A stretch of 64,000 bases of DNA, from contig NZ_LQXR01000009.1 of the NCBI RefSeq assembly GCF_001590725.1, positions 25,977-89,976 of the forward strand, given 5' to 3'. The position numbers and the translations under genes are program-made. The DNA comes from Snodgrassella sp. CFCC 13594 (lineage in GTDB: Bacteria; Pseudomonadota; Gammaproteobacteria; Burkholderiales; Neisseriaceae). Below, piece by piece: positions 47,628 through 58,840 of the stretch. Below the pieces are notes generated by a model. That model searched no databases and was not told where the DNA came from. It worked only from the letters and a program-made list of their open reading frames with translations. Positions within the stretch are counted from its first letter, which is position 1, and each line of letters begins with the position of its first letter.

Positions 47628-48377
47628 ATGCTTGATTACCGCAAAATCGCTTTGGTTACTGGCGCCTTAGGTGGTATTGGCACAGCCATTTGTCGACAAT
47701 TGATCCAGCACCAATACAAAATTATCGCTGTATTGACACCCAGCGATGAAAATCGAGAAGAAAAATGGTTGCAAACTGAAGCAATCCACCCCCAAGACAT
47801 CCGTTTTTTGGCCGTAGACATCAATGACCACCAAGCGGTTATCGAGGGTATTGAGCATGCACTTGATACGGAGGGTCGTATTGATTTACTGGTCAACAAT
47901 GCTGGAATCACACAAGATAGTGCCTTTAAAAAAATGAGCTACGCACAGTGGTGTGCGGTTTTGGATACCAATCTACGGTCCCTCTACAGCATTACTCATC
48001 CTGTATTTCTACGCATGCTGGCACAAAATGATGGTCGTATTATTAACATTACCTCTGTCAATGGTCTAAGAGGGCAATTTGGCCAAACCAACTATTCTGC
48101 AGCCAAAGCGGGCATGATCGGCTTCACTAAAGCATTGGCTTTAGAAGGAGCGCGCAATCGAGTATGCGTGAATGCCATTGCCCCAGGCTATACAGCCACA
48201 CCCATGGTAAATGCCATGAAGGTCGAGGTATTGGATGGAATCAAACAACAAATACCATTAAATCGTCTCGCCTTGCCTGAAGAAATTGCCGCAGCCGTAG
48301 TATTTCTGGCATCGGATCACAGCGGCTATATTACCGGTGAAACACTATCCATCAACGGCGGCTTACACATGCATTAA
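47628..48377 (+). CDS. phaB: Acetoacetyl-CoA reductase (SDR), PHB synthesis
   Basis: 249 residues of the short-chain dehydrogenase fold. Cofactor loop ALVTGALGGIGTAICRQLI, NNAG (LLVNNAGITQDSAFKKM), catalytic SVNGLRGQFGQTNYSAAKAG (Ser, YxxxK) and GYITGETLSINGGLHMH. ITQDSAFKKM corresponds to the PhaB-specific ITRDxxFxKM. It makes (R)-3-hydroxybutyryl-CoA with NADPH. A FabG paralogue is the alternative, but phasin and PhaC genes follow on the same strand. It has an AAGGAG ribosome-binding site. Confidence 0.9.
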   Translation: MLDYRKIALVTGALGGIGTAICRQLIQHQYKIIAVLTPSDENREEKWLQTEAIHPQDIRFLAVDINDHQAVIEGIEHALDTEGRIDLLVNNAGITQDSAFKKMSYAQWCAVLDTNLRSLYSITHPVFLRMLAQNDGRIINITSVNGLRGQFGQTNYSAAKAGMIGFTKALALEGARNRVCVNAIAPGYTATPMVNAMKVEVLDGIKQQIPLNRLALPEEIAAAVVFLASDHSGYITGETLSINGGLHMH

Positions 48378-48612
48378 TTATTCATCACAACCTTTGGATG
48401 TTCATATTTAAACATCCTATTAAAATCGAAATAGAAATCATACTATACTGTTTCATTTATTAATTTTTATAGAATATTTACACTATTATATTGCATGGAA
48501 ATACTTTTCATGAAAGAATCCATTCATGCAAAGCGACATACCCAAACAATCATACTACCCGTCCATAACCTGCACCATTCGATGACTTAATCCGCATGAG
48601 GAGAACAAAATA

Positions 48613-48954
48613 ATGTATACCGATATTTTCAAAACTTTGAATGAGCAATCTCAAAATACATTTGAACCAATGGTTAAGTTCAATCAATTAGTGGCAAAAA
48701 ATTTTTCTGAATTGACTAATCTTCAATTGGATTCCGCTCGCCAATATGCCGATATTGGTTTGGCTCAATTACACTTGAATAGCCAAGTTAAAGACATCCA
48801 ATCCTTAATCAGCAGCGGTACCAAACAAATGGAAACCATGACCCGCATTAGCCAACAAATGATTGAAGATGGGAAAAAATTAGCGGCTTTAACCAATGAT
48901 TTCAAATCTGAATTGGATAAACTGGTGGTCGAGAATATGGACAAAAAGAAATAA
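48613..48954 (+). CDS. phaP: Phasin, PHB-granule coat protein
   Basis: 113 residues, almost entirely helical and amphipathic. TLNEQSQNTFEPMVKFNQLV and KNFSELTNLQLDSARQYADI fit the phasin family; MTRISQQMIEDGKKLAAL then NDFKSELDKLVVENM forms the coiled C-terminus. Phasins cover polyhydroxybutyrate granules and limit their size. It lies between phaB and phaC, with a GAGGAGAAC ribosome-binding site. The roughly 235 bp before it hold no other gene. Confidence 0.87.
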   Translation: MYTDIFKTLNEQSQNTFEPMVKFNQLVAKNFSELTNLQLDSARQYADIGLAQLHLNSQVKDIQSLISSGTKQMETMTRISQQMIEDGKKLAALTNDFKSELDKLVVENMDKKK

Positions 48955-49124
48955 TTTTTGTTCTTTATGAAACACGACTATTAGCCAGCAGTTAAATATC
49001 AAATCACGGTCAAATTTGTCGCGCGGGCAGGATAGCGCTTATCCTGCCTGCCTCAAATTCCGCAGTTCGGCGTCCTTTATGACACCAATATTATTCCAAA
49101 CCAGCAGTCACATCGGAGATCGAC

Positions 49125-50885
49125 ATGGAGCCAAACCAATTCAAATTGAATGAATCGGTACACCAGTTGATGCAATACAACGATGATATTTGGCAAAAAT
49201 TGCAAGATTTCTATTATGGGCAAAACCCTGTCAGTGAAGCCTTAGCCAAATTGAATGCAGAAGATTTACGGCATTTTTATGATGCCCTAGCTTCCAACCC
49301 CATGAGGTTGATGGAATTGCAAATCAAGTGGTGGCAAGGACAAATGGGTATTTACAAAAACTTTGTCCAACGCAGTTTTGGTGAAGGTGTTCCATCCACA
49401 ATTGAAGACATACCTGGCGATCGGCGATTTAGCCATGAACTTTGGAAACAAGACCCTAATTTTGATTTACTACGGCAATCCTATATCCTTTTTTCCACAA
49501 CCATCCGCGATATGATTGATGTGGTTGAAGGCATCCCAGATCAAGTTCGGTTTCGCTTGCATTTTTTTATGCGGCAACTGATTAATGCCATAAGCCCAAG
49601 CAATTTTTTTTGGACCAACCCCGAAATATTAAAACAAACGCAGGATGAAGGAGGAGAGAATTTACTGCGAGGTGCTAAATTATTTCAAGAAGATATACTT
49701 AAAAGCGGACAATATCTGAAGATTCGCATGATGCGCGATAATGCATTTGATGTGGGTAGAGACTTGGCACTGACACCGGGTCAAGTGGTTTTCAAAAATG
49801 AAATTTTTGAATTAATTCAGTATAAGCCCCAAACCGATCAAGTTTATCAAACGCCGTTACTGATAGTGCCACCCTTCATCAATAAATATTACATACTTGA
49901 CCTAAAAGAAAAAAATTCGTTTATTAATTGGTTAGTGCAACAAGGGCATACAGTGTTTTTAATGTCTTGGCGCAACCCCATGAAGGAACAAGCCATGGTT
50001 GCTTTTAGCGACCTAGTAACCAATGGTGTCATGCAAGCTGTCAAAGTAATCGAAGACATTACTCACGAAAAAGAAGTGAATGCTTTGGGTTATTGCATGG
50101 GTGGTACGCTATTGGCGGCCACGCAAGCTTATTACACGGGAAAACGCTTAAAAAATCGCATCAAATCGGCTACTTACCTCACTACCCTACTGGACTTTTC
50201 CGAGCCTGGTGAGCTCGGGGTATTTATCAATGACCCATTAATCAGCGCCATTGAAGCCATGGAAAGCCAGGTGGGTTATTGTGATGGTCGGCAATTGGCA
50301 GTAACTTTCAGCCTGTTGCGCGAAAATTCTCTCTATTGGAATTACTATATTGAAAATTATTTGAAAGGGAAAGAGCCTGCTGATTTTGATATTCTTTATT
50401 GGAACGGGGATGGTACCAATGTCACTCCACCCGTACACAGCTTTATTTTGCGTAATTTATATTTGAATAATGAATTAGTTCAGCCCGGCAAAATCAAACT
50501 GAGCGGAACGGGACTGAATTTATCCAAAGTGAAAAGCCCGAGTTTCTTTATTTCCACCAAAGAAGATCATATTGCTCTTTGGGAAGGCACATTCAAAGGT
50601 GCTCAAGCATTGGGCGGCGAGCACACTCTTGTCTTGGGCGAATCTGGCCACGTGGCAGGTATCGTGAATCCCCCTGCCAAAAATAAATATGGTTATTACA
50701 CCAACGCTGAACCTTTTGAACAGGGCCAAAGCTGGTTGCTGCACGCCCAATTTCACCCAGGTTCTTGGTGGCTTTACTGGCAGCAATGGATTTTGCCTTA
50801 TGCGGGCACCCAAATCACTACCTACCCATGGGCAGCGATAATTATCCCATTTTATATGATGCCCCAGGCGAATACGTTAAAGTAA
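49125..50885 (+). CDS. phaC: Class I poly(3-hydroxyalkanoate) synthase
   Basis: 586 residues, the class I length. The PhaC N-terminal domain (FYDALASNPMRLMELQIKWW, RRFSHELWKQDPNFDLLRQS) precedes the alpha/beta hydrolase core. The lipase-like box NALGYCMGGTLLA carries the nucleophile Cys near residue 325. Asp (KEDHIALWEG) and His (GESGHVAGIVNPP) complete the triad. It polymerises (R)-3-hydroxybutyryl-CoA into storage granules. The GAPSS/W-rich C-terminus (GSWWLYWQQWILPYAG) is typical. A DUS terminator follows. Confidence 0.95.
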   Translation: MEPNQFKLNESVHQLMQYNDDIWQKLQDFYYGQNPVSEALAKLNAEDLRHFYDALASNPMRLMELQIKWWQGQMGIYKNFVQRSFGEGVPSTIEDIPGDRRFSHELWKQDPNFDLLRQSYILFSTTIRDMIDVVEGIPDQVRFRLHFFMRQLINAISPSNFFWTNPEILKQTQDEGGENLLRGAKLFQEDILKSGQYLKIRMMRDNAFDVGRDLALTPGQVVFKNEIFELIQYKPQTDQVYQTPLLIVPPFINKYYILDLKEKNSFINWLVQQGHTVFLMSWRNPMKEQAMVAFSDLVTNGVMQAVKVIEDITHEKEVNALGYCMGGTLLAATQAYYTGKRLKNRIKSATYLTTLLDFSEPGELGVFINDPLISAIEAMESQVGYCDGRQLAVTFSLLRENSLYWNYYIENYLKGKEPADFDILYWNGDGTNVTPPVHSFILRNLYLNNELVQPGKIKLSGTGLNLSKVKSPSFFISTKEDHIALWEGTFKGAQALGGEHTLVLGESGHVAGIVNPPAKNKYGYYTNAEPFEQGQSWLLHAQFHPGSWWLYWQQWILPYAGTQITTYPWAAIIIPFYMMPQANTLK

Positions 50886-50950
50886 CCTTGCGCTAATAAT
50901 GTACTCCCCTACTTACGTTGATTGATATTAATTAGCAAACAAACGACCAC

Positions 50951-50988
50951 AAAAAAGGCTGCCTGAATCCTTTCAGGCAGCCTTTTTT
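50951..50988. terminator. Perfect inverted DUS pair acting as bidirectional terminator, phaC/maeB
   Basis: AAAAAAGGCTGCCTGAA, loop TCCT, TTCAGGCAGCCTTTTTT. Both DUS copies (50956-50967, 50972-50983) are perfect and both strands end in T6, between convergent phaC and maeB. Confidence 0.92.
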
Positions 50989-51003
50989 CATCTGTACTGC
51001 AAT

Positions 51004-53286
51004 TTAGAGTTTCAATTTACGCTGTGCATCAACGGCAGCCAAAGCCACCATATTCACGATACGGCGTACAGAAGAAATTGGCGTTACGATGTGAACCGGT
51101 TTAGCCATACCCATCAAAATCGGACCAATGGTGACACCATCTGACGCAGACACACGCAACAAATTGTAGCTGATGTTGGCAGCCTCCACATTGGGCATCA
51201 CCAAAAGATTGGCAGACCCCTTCAATGTGGTGTCAGGCATGATTTGATGACGCATGGATTCGATTAATGCCACATCACCCTGCATTTCCCCATCAATATT
51301 CAAATCGGGCTTGGCTGTCTGAATCAAAGACAATGCCTGCTGCATTCGCGTGCTGCTGCATTGGTTAATGGCACCAAAATTCGAGTTAGACAATAAAGCC
51401 ACTTTCGGTTCAATACCAAAGCGCTGCATCTCTTCTACACACATTAAGGTGCTGGCGGCCAATTGATCAGCGCTCGGCTCTGCATTCACATACGTATCTG
51501 CAATAAAAATATTACCCGAACCCAAAATCAATGCATTCATGGCACAAGCATTTTTTTGCGGATTATCGTAACCAATCACCTCTTCCATGATGGTGAAATG
51601 ATCGCGGAAACGACCCATAGTGCCGCAAACCAAGGTATCAGCATGACCCAAATGCACCATAATGGCGCCAATCAGTGTGGTATTACCAATCATGCGGCGA
51701 CGTGCCATTTCTTCGGTCACGCCGTGACGCTTGCGCATCTGATAATAGGTTTCCCAGTATTCACGATAACGTGGGTCATTCTCGTTGTTTACCAACTCGA
51801 AATCTTTACCCGCCTGAATGCTCAAACCCAGTTTTTTCAACCTGGCTTCTACCACTGAAGGACGGCCAATCAAAATCGGGAACGCCAATTTTTGTGACAC
51901 AATTTGCTGGGCGGCATGTAATACACGTTCATCTTCACCTTCGCACAGCACCACGCGTTGAATATCACTTTTCGCCTGAGTAAACACCGGCTTCATGAAC
52001 AAGCTGGATTTATAAACAAATTGGTTTAACTTCTCAACATAAGCATCCATATCCGCAATGGGTCGCGTTGCCACACCAGAATCCATAGCTGCTTGAGCCA
52101 CCGCAGGAGCCACAACCGCAATCAAGCGCGGATCAAACGGCTTGGGAATTAAATATTCTGGCCCGAATGTCAAATCCGCATCCCCATATGCACTCGCCAC
52201 TTCATCGTTTTGTTCCGCCATGGCCAAATCAGCAATGGCGCGAACGCAAGCCAGCTTCATTTCTTCATTAATGGTGGTAGCGCCCACGTCCAAGGCACCG
52301 CGGAAAATAAACGGGAAGCACAATACATTATTTACCTGGTTTGGAAAGTCAGATCGGCCGGTACCAATAATGGCATCTGGTCGAGCTGCCTTCGCTTCCG
52401 GCGGCCAAACTTCAGGGGCCGGATTAGCCAAAGCCAAAATAATCGGCTCTTTCGCCATGGTTTTGAGCATATCCACAGACAACACATTGGGGCCGGATAA
52501 CCCCAAGAAAATGTCTTTGTCTTTAACTGCATCGGCCAATACACGCTGCCCGTTATCAACAACCGCATAACGCTTTTTGGATTCATCCATGCGCTCATCG
52601 CGCCCCTGGTAAATCACCCCTTTGGAATCGCATACGGTCACGTTTTCGCGCTTCATGCCCAATGCCACGAGCAAATCCAAGCAAGCAATGGCCGCAGCAC
52701 CAGCACCGGAACACACCAACTTCACGTCACCGATGGCTTTATTCACCACACGCAAACCATTATGGATGGCTGCTGCCGTGATAATGGCAGTACCATGTTG
52801 GTCATCGTGGAATACAGGGATATTGCACCGCTCGCGTAATTTTTTCTCAATATAGAAGCATTCTGGCGCTTTAATGTCTTCCAAATTAATGCCACCAAAA
52901 GTGGGTTCAAGCGATGCAATGATTTCAACTAATTTATCGGGATCGGTTTCATTCACCTCGATATCGAACACATCAATACCGGCAAATTTTTTGAATAGCA
53001 CCCCTTTGCCTTCCATCACTGGCTTCCCCGCCAGCGCACCAATATTGCCCAAACCCAAGACTGCTGTACCATTGGAAATCACTGCCACCAAATTACCGCG
53101 TGCCGTATATTTGTAGGAATTAAGCGGATCATTGTGAATCTCCATACAAGGCGCAGCTACCCCTGGTGAATAAGCCAATGACAAATCATACTGAGTAGCC
53201 AGAGGCTTGGTTGGGGTGACCTGAATTTTGCCCGGATGGGGAAATTCATGAAACTGTAGTGCGGCTTCTTTAATTAACTCGTCCAT
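51004..53286 (-). CDS. maeB: NADP-dependent malic enzyme with phosphotransacetylase-like domain
   Basis: 760 residues. Residues 1-430 form the malic enzyme: [37 protein letters not shown] and the nucleotide site [20 protein letters not shown]. Residues 430-760 resemble phosphotransacetylase ([38 protein letters not shown]), usually regulatory in MaeB. It decarboxylates malate to pyruvate giving NADPH, which could feed PhaB next door. It is divergent from kup across about 370 bp in which no gene is seen. Confidence 0.94.
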   Translation of the reverse strand: MDELIKEAALQFHEFPHPGKIQVTPTKPLATQYDLSLAYSPGVAAPCMEIHNDPLNSYKYTARGNLVAVISNGTAVLGLGNIGALAGKPVMEGKGVLFKKFAGIDVFDIEVNETDPDKLVEIIASLEPTFGGINLEDIKAPECFYIEKKLRERCNIPVFHDDQHGTAIITAAAIHNGLRVVNKAIGDVKLVCSGAGAAAIACLDLLVALGMKRENVTVCDSKGVIYQGRDERMDESKKRYAVVDNGQRVLADAVKDKDIFLGLSGPNVLSVDMLKTMAKEPIILALANPAPEVWPPEAKAARPDAIIGTGRSDFPNQVNNVLCFPFIFRGALDVGATTINEEMKLACVRAIADLAMAEQNDEVASAYGDADLTFGPEYLIPKPFDPRLIAVVAPAVAQAAMDSGVATRPIADMDAYVEKLNQFVYKSSLFMKPVFTQAKSDIQRVVLCEGEDERVLHAAQQIVSQKLAFPILIGRPSVVEARLKKLGLSIQAGKDFELVNNENDPRYREYWETYYQMRKRHGVTEEMARRRMIGNTTLIGAIMVHLGHADTLVCGTMGRFRDHFTIMEEVIGYDNPQKNACAMNALILGSGNIFIADTYVNAEPSADQLAASTLMCVEEMQRFGIEPKVALLSNSNFGAINQCSSTRMQQALSLIQTAKPDLNIDGEMQGDVALIESMRHQIMPDTTLKGSANLLVMPNVEAANISYNLLRVSASDGVTIGPILMGMAKPVHIVTPISSVRRIVNMVALAAVDAQRKLKL

Positions 53287-53654
53287 ATCCTGTCCAATGT
53301 AGGTAAAACATTATGACCCCCGCCCGGATTTACTTTCGGCCAGTTGCCAAGCAACATAAACAATAAAATAGGCCAATTATAAAACTATTTTGGAATGATT
53401 GCCTTGAAGTCGCGCAATTTATTGAAAGGCATCATAACAATGCTGGAAAACACCACCCCAATACATCATTTGTTGTTACAACAACATCAAATTCAAATAC
53501 TGGATCAGCATTCAGTCTCATAACCATTCCAATGCGTATTCTGATGACCATCAGCCTCCACTGGCTTTGTATGACGTGCCCTCAAAAATACCTAGTCGCC
53601 ATTCTGCGGCGGCGCTACACTGCGCGTAATGATCACAGTGCAAAGTAAAATAAA

Positions 53655-55526
53655 TTGATGGATAAAAAGCATGGCGTCGCAGCCACCACACTGGCCGCAT
53701 TGGGTATTGTTTATGGTGATATTGGCACCAGCCCGTTGTATGCCTTAAAAGAAAGTTTTGCGGCATCACACATAGAACCGAATCAGATGAATATATTCGG
53801 CTTTGTTTCACTGATTTTTTGGTCTTTATTGCTGATTGTGACCTTAAAATATGTGGTGTTCATTCTAAGAGCCGATAATAAAGGCGAAGGCGGGGTGATC
53901 ATCTTAATGCAACAAGCATTGCGCTATTTACATGGAAAGCCGGCGTGGTTGGTGATGATGATGGGACTGATTGGCACGGCTTTATTCTATGGCGATGCCA
54001 TGATTACGCCTGCCATCTCCGTGTTATCAGCCGCCGAAGGTTTAACCGTTATCCACGCTGGCTTCCGCGATTGGGTCATGCCCATTGCCTTAGTCATCTT
54101 AGTCGGTTTATTTGTGATTCAAAAGCACGGCACTCAAAAAATCGGCACTTTTTTTGGCCCAGTTATGCTGATTTGGTTTGCGTCCATAGCATTGATCGGT
54201 CTGTATCAAATTGCACAACATCCACGCATTCTCTTGGCCATTAATCCGCTATATGGGCTCACGTTTGCATGGCATCACGGCTGGGGTGGTTTTATTGGCT
54301 TAGGGTGCGTGGTTTTGGCCGTTACTGGAGCGGAGGCACTTTATGCCGATATGGGTCATTTTGGGCGGCGGCCAATACAGCTGGCATGGGTTAGCCTAGT
54401 CCTCCCCAGTTTGGCCCTCAACTACATGGGGCAAGGTGCATTATTGATGCATTCCCCAAGCGCATTGAGTAATCCATTTTTCCTAAGCGTGCCACACTGG
54501 GGTTTGCTGCCGTTAATTGCATTGGCCACGCTGGCCACGGTGATCGCCAGCCAAGCCGTGATTTCGGGTGCCTTCTCATTGACACGCCAAGCCATCCAAT
54601 TGGGTTTTTCGCCCCGCATGAGCATTGTGCACACCAGCGCAGAAGAAATGGGCCAAATCTATATGCCTACAGTGAATTGGATGCTGCTCGGTGCTGTGAC
54701 CCTAGTGGTCATCACCTTTCACGATTCCGCGCACTTGGCCTCGGCTTACGGCATTGCTGTCACTGGTACCATGGTCATGACCACCATCATGTTTGCTTTG
54801 GTGATGCGCAACAGCTGGCGCTGGCCAATTCCGGTGGTATTGGGATTGACCGGTCTATTTTTGAGCTTTGATCTGGTGTTTTTTGGAGCCAATTTACTCA
54901 AATTGGTGCATGGTGGCTGGTTTCCCATGCTGGTGGCCTTGGTGGTGGTATTCGTGTTCAGTACATGGCGACGCGGCCGTTTGCTGATTCAAGATGCCCA
55001 ACGCGACAACAGTGGCTCATTGGCCGATTTTTTGCAAAATCTACAAGACTATCCACCGCAAATTGTGGATGGTAATGCAGTGTTCATGGTCAGCGACCCA
55101 TTTAGCATTCCTCGTGCTTTATTGCACAACCTGAAGCACAATCGCGTGCTGCATGAATACAATGTTTTGCTCACCATCCAAACCAAAGATGTGCCCCATG
55201 TAGCCAATATTGACCGAGTGGCTATCAAACAATTAAGCCCGCGTTTTACCCGCATTATTGCCAATTATGGTTTTCAGGAAACCCCAAATATCACCCAAAT
55301 CCTGGCATTGGTAGCCGAGCAAGGCATAGAATTGTCCACGATGGAAACCTCTTTTTTCTTATCAAGAGACAGCATTACGGTGGCTGAAAAAACCGCACCA
55401 GGCCACATGGCACGACTGCGCACTGGCTTTTTTAAATGGCTGTACAAAAACAGTACGGCACCCACGGATTATTACCGCATTCCCGGTAACCGGGTGGTCG
55501 AACTGGGGGCACAAGTTTCATTATAA
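53655..55526 (+). CDS. kup: Low-affinity potassium uptake protein Kup
   Basis: 623 residues with about 12 helices and a soluble C-terminal domain. TLAALGIVYGDIGTSPLYAL (the Kup signature), FWSLLLIVTLKYVVFILRAD, GEGGVIILMQQAL and ALYADMGHFGRRPIQLAWV identify the KUP/HAK/KT family, a K+/H+ symporter. Length and motifs are normal. It is monocistronic, ending before a degenerate DUS-like hairpin (55538-55571). Confidence 0.95.
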   Translation: MMDKKHGVAATTLAALGIVYGDIGTSPLYALKESFAASHIEPNQMNIFGFVSLIFWSLLLIVTLKYVVFILRADNKGEGGVIILMQQALRYLHGKPAWLVMMMGLIGTALFYGDAMITPAISVLSAAEGLTVIHAGFRDWVMPIALVILVGLFVIQKHGTQKIGTFFGPVMLIWFASIALIGLYQIAQHPRILLAINPLYGLTFAWHHGWGGFIGLGCVVLAVTGAEALYADMGHFGRRPIQLAWVSLVLPSLALNYMGQGALLMHSPSALSNPFFLSVPHWGLLPLIALATLATVIASQAVISGAFSLTRQAIQLGFSPRMSIVHTSAEEMGQIYMPTVNWMLLGAVTLVVITFHDSAHLASAYGIAVTGTMVMTTIMFALVMRNSWRWPIPVVLGLTGLFLSFDLVFFGANLLKLVHGGWFPMLVALVVVFVFSTWRRGRLLIQDAQRDNSGSLADFLQNLQDYPPQIVDGNAVFMVSDPFSIPRALLHNLKHNRVLHEYNVLLTIQTKDVPHVANIDRVAIKQLSPRFTRIIANYGFQETPNITQILALVAEQGIELSTMETSFFLSRDSITVAEKTAPGHMARLRTGFFKWLYKNSTAPTDYYRIPGNRVVELGAQVSL

Positions 55527-55608
55527 TGACTTATTGATTCAGGTAGTCGCTTACGACTAGGCTGCTTGAAAAACCATTATTATTGATCATTTCCTTTCAG
55601 GAGCACAC

Positions 55609-56652
55609 ATGAACAAAATCAAGGTCGGCATTGTTGGTGCCACAGGCTACACTGGCGTGGAATTGCTGCGGCTGCTGGCACATCATGCTCATGTTGATGT
55701 AGCAGTGGTTACCAGCCGAGGCGAAGCTGGCGTGGCGCTGGCAGATTATTTTCCGAGCCTGCGCGGCATTTATAACGGCTTGGTATTCCAGGCACCAGAT
55801 GAAGCCGCCTTAACCCAATGTGATGTGGTATTTTTTGCCACGCCCAACGGTGTCGCCATGAAAGAAGCACCAGCTTTACTGGACAAGGGCATCAAAGTGG
55901 TCGACTTATCAGCCGATTACCGCATTCAGGATGTGGCCGAATGGCAACGTTGGTATGGCATGGAGCATGCCAGCCCAGATTGGGTAGCGCGCGCCGTATA
56001 TGGCTTAAGCGAGTGGCAACGTGGGGCTATAGCCAATGCGCAATTGGTGGCCAATCCTGGCTGCTACCCCACCTGTGTCTCCTTGCCTTTGGTGCCTTTA
56101 TTGCAACAAGGCTGCTTGAAAGGTAATGCACCGCTGATTGCGGATTGCAAATCAGGCGTATCCGGTGCCGGGCGTAAAGCGGCTGTGGGCAGCCTATTTG
56201 CTGAAGCAGGTGATAATTTCAAAGCTTATGGTGTGGCCGGCCACCGCCATCTGCCGGAAATCAAACAAACCATCAGCCGCCTACAACCCGATGTAGACAA
56301 AGGTTTCGTGTTCGTCCCCCACCTTACCCCCTTGATACGCGGCATGCATGCCACCATATACCTACAACTCAACGATGGCATAGATCCGGTATCGATATTA
56401 GCCAATCACTACCAAGACAGTGCGTTTGTGGATGTGATGCCAGCGGGCAGTACACCGGAAACTCGGTCTGTGCGCGGCGCCAATTTATGCCGCATCAGTG
56501 TCCAAAAAGCACCACACAGTAATACGTGGATTGTTTTATCGGTGATCGACAACTTGGTTAAAGGTGCGGCTGGCCAGGCAGTGCAAAATATGAACATCAT
56601 GTTTGGAATTGATGAAACTGCCGGACTTAACATCATGCCACTGTTGCCTTAA
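55609..56652 (+). CDS. argC: N-acetyl-gamma-glutamyl-phosphate reductase
   Basis: 347 residues of the long ArgC type. NAD(P)-binding [43 protein letters not shown], catalytic Cys in [13 protein letters not shown], and [14 protein letters not shown] (His). It reduces N-acetylglutamyl phosphate in arginine synthesis. CAGGAG lies directly ahead. erpA follows 73 bp later on the same strand. Confidence 0.96.
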   Translation: MNKIKVGIVGATGYTGVELLRLLAHHAHVDVAVVTSRGEAGVALADYFPSLRGIYNGLVFQAPDEAALTQCDVVFFATPNGVAMKEAPALLDKGIKVVDLSADYRIQDVAEWQRWYGMEHASPDWVARAVYGLSEWQRGAIANAQLVANPGCYPTCVSLPLVPLLQQGCLKGNAPLIADCKSGVSGAGRKAAVGSLFAEAGDNFKAYGVAGHRHLPEIKQTISRLQPDVDKGFVFVPHLTPLIRGMHATIYLQLNDGIDPVSILANHYQDSAFVDVMPAGSTPETRSVRGANLCRISVQKAPHSNTWIVLSVIDNLVKGAAGQAVQNMNIMFGIDETAGLNIMPLLP

Positions 56653-56725
56653 TTCCTTGCCAATACACAACATTTAGGCGGAAAATACACCTACACACAC
56701 CCAATCAGACATAAGGATAAGCACC

Positions 56726-57072
56726 ATGTCAGAAGCTGCTACCGAAACCCCCATCACATTCACCGAAAGTTGCTGCGTTAAAGTCAAAGACTTGATCGCG
56801 GAAGAAAACAATCCCGATTTGAAATTGCGTGTATTCGTCACCGGTGGCGGTTGCTCCGGTTTCCAATATGGATTTACTTTTGATGAAATCGTCAATGATG
56901 ATGATTTCCAAGTGGAAAAAGATGGTTTAACCTTTTTGGTTGATCCCATGAGCTACCAATATCTGGTGGGCGCCGAAATTGACTACACCGAAAGCTGCAT
57001 GGCTCGCAATTTGTGATTCGCAATCCCAATGCCACCACAACGTGCGGCTGCGGTTCCTCATTTTCCGTTTGA
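56726..57072 (+). pseudogene. erpA: Iron-sulfur insertion protein ErpA, frameshifted by one missing base
   Basis: An A-type Fe-S carrier. [20 protein letters not shown] and [20 protein letters not shown] include the first conserved Cys. The frame stops early after [15 protein letters not shown]. In the next frame the normal end appears: [20 protein letters not shown] then SSFSV, with the two remaining Fe-S cysteines. Adding a C near 56995 (AGCCTGCAT) gives 115 residues. Length is one base short of a multiple of three. ErpA is usually essential for respiration, so a sequence deletion is the likelier cause. Confidence 0.9.
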
Positions 57073-57136
57073 GCCAACACAGGAATATCAGTAACCAAGT
57101 AAACTGCATTGTTTACGTTCACTTGATGCCCACTTA

Positions 57137-57163
57137 AGGCTGCCTGAAACATTCAGGCAGCCT
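57137..57163. terminator. Perfect inverted DUS pair after erpA
   Basis: AGGCTGCCTGAA (57137-57148) and TTCAGGCAGCCT (57152-57163) with a 3-nt loop, preceded by AA and followed by TTT. Confidence 0.85.
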
Positions 57164-57370
57164 TTATCAATGCTCGTTTTATTATGCAGGATTACCTTAA
57201 CACAGAGTCCAGTTGGCCATCTTGAATGCAATATTGATCCTGTTCAAAAGCAATGGCTTTATGTATTGATTGCTAACTCAAAGCGACCCGCTTTCACTGC
57301 TGCGCGATGATTTTTCTTAAATCTGCTCCAAACATCAAAAATCATGAGATATTTTAAACATCAAACCATT
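57164..57370. other. Intergenic stretch between erpA and the PotF-like gene
   Basis: About 200 bp between convergent genes, bounded by one terminator at each end. I see no gene or structured RNA in it. Confidence 0.45.
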
Positions 57371-57403
57371 AAAAACGGGTTGCCCGAATATGCAGGCAAC
57401 CCG
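57371..57403 (-). terminator. Terminator of the PotF-like gene
   Basis: On the minus strand CGGGTTGCC and GGCAACCCG pair around a 10-nt loop and are followed by T5, directly after the stop codon. Confidence 0.85.
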
Positions 57404-57418
57404 CTTTCACTGCTTGCT

Positions 57419-58591
57419 TTATTTGTATTGACCAGCTTTGATTTGCTGGAACAAACGCACGGTTAATTTCATGGCATCGGGCGATTTGGGCAGCATCACA
57501 AAACTGTTCTTCATGGTTTCATCGGTCGGGAAAATAGACGGGTCGTTAATGTAATCTTTTTCCATCAACTCACGAGCAGGCTTACTGGCGGGCGCATAAG
57601 TCACAAAATTACCATTTGTGGCAGCGGTTTTGGGATCCAATGTCCAATTGATGTATTTCAATGCATTCAACACATTGGTGGCATCTTTCGGGATGGCGAA
57701 AGAATCAATCCACACACCCACACCCTGCTTGGGCACCAAAGCTTGGACTTTGACGCCATTTTTAGCATCTTCCGCCCGTTTTTTGGCAATGTGGAAATCG
57801 CCATTGTAACCAATAGCCACACACAAATTACCATTGGCCAAATCATCTATATAGCCAGATGAGCTGTAACGTTTGACATCGGGTGCCACTGAATTCAATA
57901 AATCGGCAGCGGCTTTGATGTCTGCGCTCTCATTGCTGTTGGGGTCTTTGCCCAAATAATTCATCAGCAAGGGGAACAACTCTGAGGGGCTATCTAAGAA
58001 TGAAATACCGCATGATTTCAATTTATTAGCATACTCCGGTTTGAACACCAAATCCCAAGCATTCTCAGGCAAAGTATCCGTGCCCAAAGCCTTTTTCACT
58101 TGATCTGGATTGATGCCCACGGTATTGATACCCCAGAAGTATGGCACCACATATTTATTGCCAGGATCAACCTTATCCAGCAATTCCAGCAATTTGGGAT
58201 CAATGTTTTGATAATTGGGAATTTGTGATTTATCAATCGGCTGATATGCGCCAGCTTTGATTTGGCGCGTCACAAATGCCAGCGAAGGCACCACCAAATC
58301 ATAGCCAGACTTGCCGGTCAGCACTTTGGCTTCCAAGGTTTCATTGCTGTCGTAAAACGCTTGATTGACTTTAACCCCATTGGCTTTTTCAAAAGCGCTC
58401 ACAGTGGCTGGATCCACGTAATCAGACCAGTCGTAATAATTGAGTTCTTTGGTTTGCGGTAAATTCGATGCGGCTACATTCGATGCGGCGCTGGCGCCTG
58501 TGTTTGTGTTGCTTTGTTGTGCCGATTGCCCACCGCCGCAGGCGGCCAACACAACGCTCATCATGCTGGTCAACAACCAAGTTTTCTTCAT
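57419..58591 (-). CDS. Spermidine/putrescine ABC transporter substrate-binding lipoprotein (PotF/PotD-like)
   Basis: About 390 residues. The signal peptide MKKTWLLTSMMSVVLAAC ends in a lipobox (LAAC) and is followed by a Ser/Asn/Ala-rich linker. ELNYYDWSDYVDPATVSAFE, YDLVVPSLAFVTRQIKAGAY, YVVPYFWGINTVGIN and VWIDSFAIPKDATNVLNALK are the polyamine-binding pattern. It delivers putrescine or spermidine to a permease not encoded in this window. A longer in-frame reading adds 40 residues ahead of a normal signal peptide and is not used. Confidence 0.9.
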   Translation of the reverse strand: MKKTWLLTSMMSVVLAACGGGQSAQQSNTNTGASAASNVAASNLPQTKELNYYDWSDYVDPATVSAFEKANGVKVNQAFYDSNETLEAKVLTGKSGYDLVVPSLAFVTRQIKAGAYQPIDKSQIPNYQNIDPKLLELLDKVDPGNKYVVPYFWGINTVGINPDQVKKALGTDTLPENAWDLVFKPEYANKLKSCGISFLDSPSELFPLLMNYLGKDPNSNESADIKAAADLLNSVAPDVKRYSSSGYIDDLANGNLCVAIGYNGDFHIAKKRAEDAKNGVKVQALVPKQGVGVWIDSFAIPKDATNVLNALKYINWTLDPKTAATNGNFVTYAPASKPARELMEKDYINDPSIFPTDETMKNSFVMLPKSPDAMKLTVRLFQQIKAGQYK

Positions 58592-58840
58592 ACCGCAACC
58601 TCGCTTCCCGTCAATGGAGATGATGCATGCGCAATCCACATCCAGCGTTGCTGCCGCCAGCTGATTGGCTGCCTGAAAAATGTTGCTTAGAAACACATTC
58701 TTTATAACCAAAAAAAAGCAATTGTTACATCTTCATTTTCAAATGTAATAGTGCAACCATGCAAATAGAGCGGCGTTCTGGTTTCAGGCAGCCATTTGTG
58801 CGAAAATTCATCCCATTGAATATTATTTTGGGCGAACTGT

